Shown: piece after piece, positions 60,009-64,000 of the stretch
Layout: every line of letters starts with the position of its first letter
Position numbering within the stretch: the stretch's first letter is position 1
Source: Geomicrobium sp. JCM 19039
GTDB taxonomy: Bacteria > Bacillota > Bacilli > Bacillales > Marinococcaceae
Direction of reading: 5' to 3'
DNA length: 64,000 nt
NCBI RefSeq assembly: GCF_000698145.1
Contig: NZ_BAXB01000001.1
Coordinates: 62,001-126,000, forward strand
Translations under genes and position numbers: made by a program
Notes under the pieces: model-generated
Told to the model about the DNA's origin: nothing
What the model saw: only the letters and a program-made list of their open reading frames with translations
Databases searched by the model: none

Positions 60009-62272
60009 ATGAAACAACTTATTCAACTTATGAAATTTATCATTGTAGTTTTCCTGGTTACTACACTAACCCTGGTAGACGTAGGGCAAGCAGCAATCTC
60101 TTCACCTAATGCACCTGTCGGAGACAATCTTGGACCTGTTACCTCAAGGGATACAATCTATCAAATCGTAACGGATCGGTTTGTTGATGGAAATTCGAAC
60201 AACAATGTGCCAGAAGGTTTTGATCCGACATTATTTGATGGGACGGGAGAGGATTTAAAGCTTTACCAAGGTGGAGACTTTGCAGGAATCGTTGAAAAAA
60301 TACCTTATTTAAAGGAGATGGGCATTACTGCTGTTTGGATTTCCGCGCCATACAGTAATCGAGATACAGAAATATTGGACTATCAATCCGATGGAAGCAT
60401 TGATCGCTGGACGAGCTTCCACGCTATCACGCCCGAAATTTCTTTGAAACGAATCAGCATTTTGGATCTATGAGAGATTTTATGGATATGAAAAACGAGT
60501 TGCAAAACAACGGAATTAAAGTGGTACTAGATTTTGTTTCTAACCATACAAGTCGTTGGCAAAATCCTACCATCGGTAATGTACCTGAAGATGGGCAGCT
60601 ATTCGAACCGAATCGGGACGAAAATGGGAGGTATATGTTTGATGATGACGGTGAACCTACTGTCGTTAACGGGAGGACAGAACAGCTGTTAGCTGATCCA
60701 AATGGCAGTTTAAACGCTAATTGGTTTTACCGAATTGGTGATCGAGGTAATGATGAATCTAGATACGGATTCCGTTACAAAGATCTTGGTTCATTAGCAA
60801 GTTTCAATCATGAGAATCCTGCGGTAATTCAACATTTAGATGATGCAGTGCAGTTTTGGGTTAACACCGGGATTGATGGCATTCGACACGATGCAACACT
60901 TCATTTAAACCCTGCTTTTATGAAGGGATTTAAGCAGAGAATTGATTCAAATAACAACGGTCCAATAACACAATTTGGGGAATTTTTTATTGGTAGACCG
61001 GATCAAAAATATGATGAGTACGTTAGCTTTCCAGATCGTACTGGCGTGAACAACCTCGATTTTGAATGGTATCGAGCATCCGCCAATACTTTCGGAAATT
61101 TCTCGGAATCTATGAGTGATTTTGGAGATATGCTTGTGAAAACAGAACAAGATTATTCTTATGAAAACCAAGCTGTAACATTTCTTGATAATCACGATGT
61201 GACTCGATTTAGGTATACACAACAAAATGATAGGCCTTATCACGCAGGGATCGTCGCTTTAATGACGAGTAGAGGTATTCCTAATATTTACTATGGCACA
61301 GAACAATATCTGGACTCCGATGATGCAAGTGATATTGCGGGTCGAGTGTTCATGGAAAGAGAAACAGAATTTAATGAAAATACAGTAGCATTTCAAACCA
61401 TTTCATCTCTAGCTGAACTTCGACAGCAGAACCCAGCGATTGCTTACGGTTTGACGAACATACGCCATAGTAGCGAACACGTACTCGTTTATGAGCGTAG
61501 TTTCTATGATTATACAGTCGTTGTAGCCATTAACCGCCATCCAGATGAAGCGTTTAACGTGCCCTCAGTTCCGACTCAATTGCCTAATGACACTTATGAA
61601 GATGTTCTAAGGGGGTTGTTAGATGGACAAAGTGTTGAAGTCAGTGACGGTCAATTGCCAAGTTTTGAATTATCAGGTGGAGCTTCTGCTGTATGGTCTT
61701 ATAACAATCATTCAAGTGAGCAACCGATGATTGGGGATGTCATTTCTACAATGGGCGTGGCAGGAGACCGTGTTCACTTATATGGAGAAAACCTCTCAGA
61801 AGCGAGTGTTTGGTTCGGTGACGTAGAAGCAGAAGTTATTGATCGAGGTGATCAAGAATTGGTCACTCTAGTGCCAACAGGATTAGATGCGGGTGATGTA
61901 TCCATTACCCTTCAATCTGGAGCAACAACAAGTAATGCTTTTACTTTCCATAAGTTAAGTGGTGAACAAACCCAAGTTGTCTTTAATATTGAAGCGAACA
62001 CGAATTTTGGGGAGACGATTCATGTAGTTGGAAACATACCAGAACTAGGAAGTTGGGATGCGGATCGATCGACTGAGGCGTTTCTTAATCCTGAACATCC
62101 TTACTGGTTTTTACCGGTAAGCGTACCGATAAATGAAGAAATTGAATATAAGTTTATTAAGAAGAACGAGCAAGGTGATGTTATTTGGGAAAGTGGCACA
62201 AATCGTACGCTCGATACTCCTTCAAATTTCTCAGATGTTAAATTTACTGAAACGGATGTCTTTCAAAACTAA
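60009..62272 (+). pseudogene. CGTase/maltogenic-amylase-like GH13 enzyme with CBM20, frameshifted
   Basis: The repaired secreted protein has 754 residues. Signal peptide [21 protein letters not shown]13 domain with [23 protein letters not shown], the nucleophile Asp in DGIRHDATLH, the acid in QFGEFFIG and VTFLDNHDVTRF; domain C (NPAIAYGLTNIRHSSEHVLVYER); an IPT/TIG domain (about 565-645); and a C-terminal starch-binding CBM20 (VVFNIEANTNFGETIHVVGN). This order is that of cyclodextrin glucanotransferases and maltogenic amylase. The frame slips near 60424 (CACGC should be [24 protein letters not shown]). The His in RHD, where Val or Ile is usual, is unusual. The exact product type cannot be told. 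Confidence 0.85.
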
Positions 62273-62282
62273 CCGACAAAAA

Positions 62283-62315
62283 AGCAGCAGGTATACAAAA
62301 CCTGCTGCTTTTTTT
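62283..62315. terminator. bidirectional terminator after the amylase gene
   Basis: AGCAGCAGGT and ACCTGCTGCT pair around ATACAAA, followed by seven T. On the minus strand TTTTTTGTC follows, ending the convergent GNAT gene. Confidence 0.88.
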
Positions 62316-62751
62316 AATTTAGCGCTCTGCCCCAGCCACTGGCGATTTTTGTGAACTGTTGTGACTCATAAAACTGTTGTGCAAGCAGGCGTTCGTTGCG
62401 GTTGCCTGTATTGACAAAAAGCTGATCTGCCCCGATACTCTTGCCCCAATCGTCCGCAGCACTTATGAGAAGAGATGCGATGCCTTTACCGCGATGATAC
62501 TCATCGGTGATTAAGGTGACGATTCGAACATATGTCGTGTCTTTTTCATAATACATGCTCGCATGTAAGCCAATCATGCCGAGTATTTCTTTGGAGTGGT
62601 GTTCGTGAGTTACATAGGTTCGATAATCAGGATGTGTGGCGAATTTTTGTAAACGTCGTTCCATACGTGAAGTGTTCGTTGGGTAGCCTAATTGGGTCAT
62701 CAAATCAGTTACGTAACAACCGTCATCTGCTGTTGCTAGACGTACATTCAT
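62314..62751 (-). CDS. GNAT family N-acetyltransferase
   Basis: 145 residues: NVRLATADDGCYVTDLMTQLGYP start, ITDEYHRGKGIASLLISAADDWG as CoA loop, and LFVNTGNRNERLLAQQFYESQQF. ATG 62751 follows AAGGAG by 9 bases; the GTG at 62760 is too close. It lies 12 bases after the DUF6320-like gene on the same strand. The substrate is unknown. Confidence 0.8.
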   Translation of the reverse strand: MNVRLATADDGCYVTDLMTQLGYPTNTSRMERRLQKFATHPDYRTYVTHEHHSKEILGMIGLHASMYYEKDTTYVRIVTLITDEYHRGKGIASLLISAADDWGKSIGADQLFVNTGNRNERLLAQQFYESQQFTKIASGWGRALN

Positions 62752-62763
62752 TGAAACCACTCC

Positions 62764-63429
62764 TTAAATATGAAACCGTCGGACGAATTCATTACGCATC
62801 GTGCGATTCGCGAATAGCGCCATGCCAATGAGGGTGAGCAGCGCATAAAATGCAGTGATCGCACTCGGCCATAAGACGAGCGACAGAGAGCTTAAGAACA
62901 ATAAAACAGGCATAAAGCCAAGAACGATCATCGTCATCATGTACCCTAAGTATTCTCGCCACTTCATCGGTTTGTTCAGAATGATAATCGTAACGATTAA
63001 TGTTGCGCTGATGACGAGAAAGGGAATGACGTAGTGGATCGACCAACGGGTCGCACCTGCAGCAGTATCGAGTACAATGAGCATCGCCGATAATGCGAGC
63101 ACTTGAAAAATAATTTTTGAACCTGCATGTGCACGGGAGAGGATCGTGTGATTGACGAGAAGAAGTACGTACAGCACAGGTCCAACTATATAAAATACCC
63201 AGAGCACGTCCGGTGTTGTCAGCAAATTAATTAACAGCGAGCCGCTAATGATAAAAAGAGCGATAAATAGTGTGACTTTCTGTTTCATGTATCGCTGTTT
63301 TGAGCGATTATGGTAGACCGGATAATGATCGGCGAGTTTTTCTTCTTCAGTCAATTTCCGGCTGCATAGTGGGCAGACTTGCTGTTGAGTTTGCACTTGA
63401 CAGTGTTCGCAATGCTGCAAGGAAATCAT
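62764..63429 (-). CDS. DUF6320-like membrane protein with zinc-ribbon start
   Basis: 221 residues. The N-terminus holds two cysteine pairs, CEHC and CPLC (residues 7-10 and 20-23), as in a zinc ribbon, then LADHYPVYHNRSKQRYMKQ and six or seven membrane helices. I know this arrangement beside condensation-type acyltransferases in Firmicutes, as here, where its ATG overlaps the stop of that gene. Function unknown; it may help a membrane-linked acylation. Confidence 0.65.
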   Translation of the reverse strand: MISLQHCEHCQVQTQQQVCPLCSRKLTEEEKLADHYPVYHNRSKQRYMKQKVTLFIALFIISGSLLINLLTTPDVLWVFYIVGPVLYVLLLVNHTILSRAHAGSKIIFQVLALSAMLIVLDTAAGATRWSIHYVIPFLVISATLIVTIIILNKPMKWREYLGYMMTMIVLGFMPVLLFLSSLSLVLWPSAITAFYALLTLIGMALFANRTMRNEFVRRFHI

Positions 63430-64000
63430 CCTCCGTCATTTGAGTAAACTTCGACATCGATCCCTGATATTTCCACAAGTTGCGTGAAGAAAGCACGAAT
63501 CACATCGCTTTCCTCAATCGACCGGGCGAAAGAAATAACAAAGCGGTCGTTAATTGAGCAAATTCCCCCATTTATAGGGCTTTTTTTTGTTGGATACATC
63601 ACCATTTCCATCTGTTCAATCGCTGTGCTCACGTCTTTTGGCAAGGATATGTTGCCGATGTTCGTGAGCGTGATCGTTTTCGTTCGTTCCCCGTAACTTT
63701 TGTAGCCGTAGCGAATGGCTTGATATTTCAAAATCGCTGGTACGAACCGTGCGGTGAGCATGTTTTGTAATTTCACATGGTGGTTCAGACCTTGTTGTAA
63801 TTTCTCTTGCTCTGTTTTTTTCTTTAATTGTTCTACAACTTCTGTGTGAATCATTTCCAGTGATGTTTCTTCAGTCACTTCCATTCCAACGTTCACGACC
63901 GCAAAAAAATTACGCAATGATTTGGAAGGGAAAATGGACCGTAAATTCACGGGGATGGCAATCTTTATTGGTTCACTACGGTTTCTAAATCGCAGCTTTT
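63426..64000 (-). CDS. alcohol acetyltransferase/condensation-domain-like protein, C-terminal part
   Basis: The frame runs off the right end of the window, so the N-terminal half with the HHxxxD motif is not visible. The visible 190 residues have the family pattern KIAIPVNLRSIFPSKSLRNFFAVVNVG, then ITLTNIGNISLPKD and GGICSINDRFVISFARSIEESDV, as in PapA-like and alcohol acetyltransferase proteins of the BAHD/condensation superfamily. It would move an acyl group to an alcohol or amine. Its stop overlaps the start of the DUF6320-like gene. Confidence 0.7.
   Translation of the reverse strand, partial: KLRFRNRSEPIKIAIPVNLRSIFPSKSLRNFFAVVNVGMEVTEETSLEMIHTEVVEQLKKKTEQEKLQQGLNHHVKLQNMLTARFVPAILKYQAIRYGYKSYGERTKTITLTNIGNISLPKDVSTAIEQMEMVMYPTKKSPINGGICSINDRFVISFARSIEESDVIRAFFTQLVEISGIDVEVYSNDGG

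Noticed and set aside
60009-60473. Separate small secreted protein before the amylase
   Set aside because: It is the N-terminus of the GH13 enzyme (signal peptide, YQIVTDRF motif) cut off by a one-base slip near 60424.

Overview
The window reads as a Bacillaceae chromosome segment, probably from an alkaliphilic or halotolerant relative of Bacillus. Reasons: low-to-moderate GC, strong AGGAGG-type ribosome binding sites, many GTG and TTG starts, very acidic exported proteins, a GlpP antiterminator, a B. subtilis-style TPP-riboswitch thi operon, NamA (YqjM), and a class D sortase next to an LPDTS surface protein. No rRNA, tRNA, insertion sequence, prophage or CRISPR array was seen.

Layout. 0-6.3 kb: end of an MFS transporter, a small membrane protein, glpP, then a leader hairpin and a binding-protein ABC importer operon ending in a HAD-IIA phosphatase. 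6.4-14.9 kb: AIM24 protein, CcdA, aminoglycoside 6-adenylyltransferase, UvrD-like helicase, beta-carbonic anhydrase, a quinone-oxidoreductase-like protein, and the LPDTS protein with its sortase. 14.9-16.0 kb: gene-free repeat region. 16.0-27.9 kb: rRNA methyltransferase, acetyltransferases, YndJ-like, CHRD and YitT proteins, a SagB-like dehydrogenase, an SDR, NamA with a divergent MarR, and a VOC protein; two decayed gene remnants lie here. 28.0-29.0 kb: repeats. 29-35.6 kb: ProX-like betaine-binding lipoprotein, a C45 hydrolase with an ABC-2 exporter and two membrane proteins, and ChrA. 35.7-39.6 kb (minus strand): TPP riboswitch, tenI-thiO, thiS, thiG, thiF. 39.7-43.5 kb: small genes and a PTS-linked dihydroxyacetone kinase (dhaKLM). 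43.5-44.6 kb: repeats. 45.4-55.0 kb: a carbohydrate operon with an AraC regulator, a dehydrogenase, a TIM-barrel isomerase, a sugar ABC importer without ATPase, a GH-like protein and a large beta-propeller. 55-58.5 kb: small enzymes and DUF418. 58.5-62.3 kb: a CcpA-type promoter, a maltodextrin-binding lipoprotein and a CGTase/maltogenic-amylase-like enzyme. 62.3-64 kb: acetyltransferase, DUF6320-like membrane protein and the end of an acyltransferase.

The main technical point is that about 22 single-base frameshifts break 16 otherwise intact genes. 21 of the 22 look like loss of one base from a short homopolymer run, and one looks like a gain in a T7 run. This looks like assembly error more than gene decay, so the broken genes are described by the function they would have once repaired. 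Hand-aligned repair sites are inference and need raw reads.

The two least-described systems are the GlpP-linked ABC/HAD operon (0.8-6.3 kb), a candidate importer for glycerol phosphates, and the 45.4-55.0 kb operon, which seems to import and break down an unknown oligosaccharide with uncharacterised cytoplasmic enzymes.
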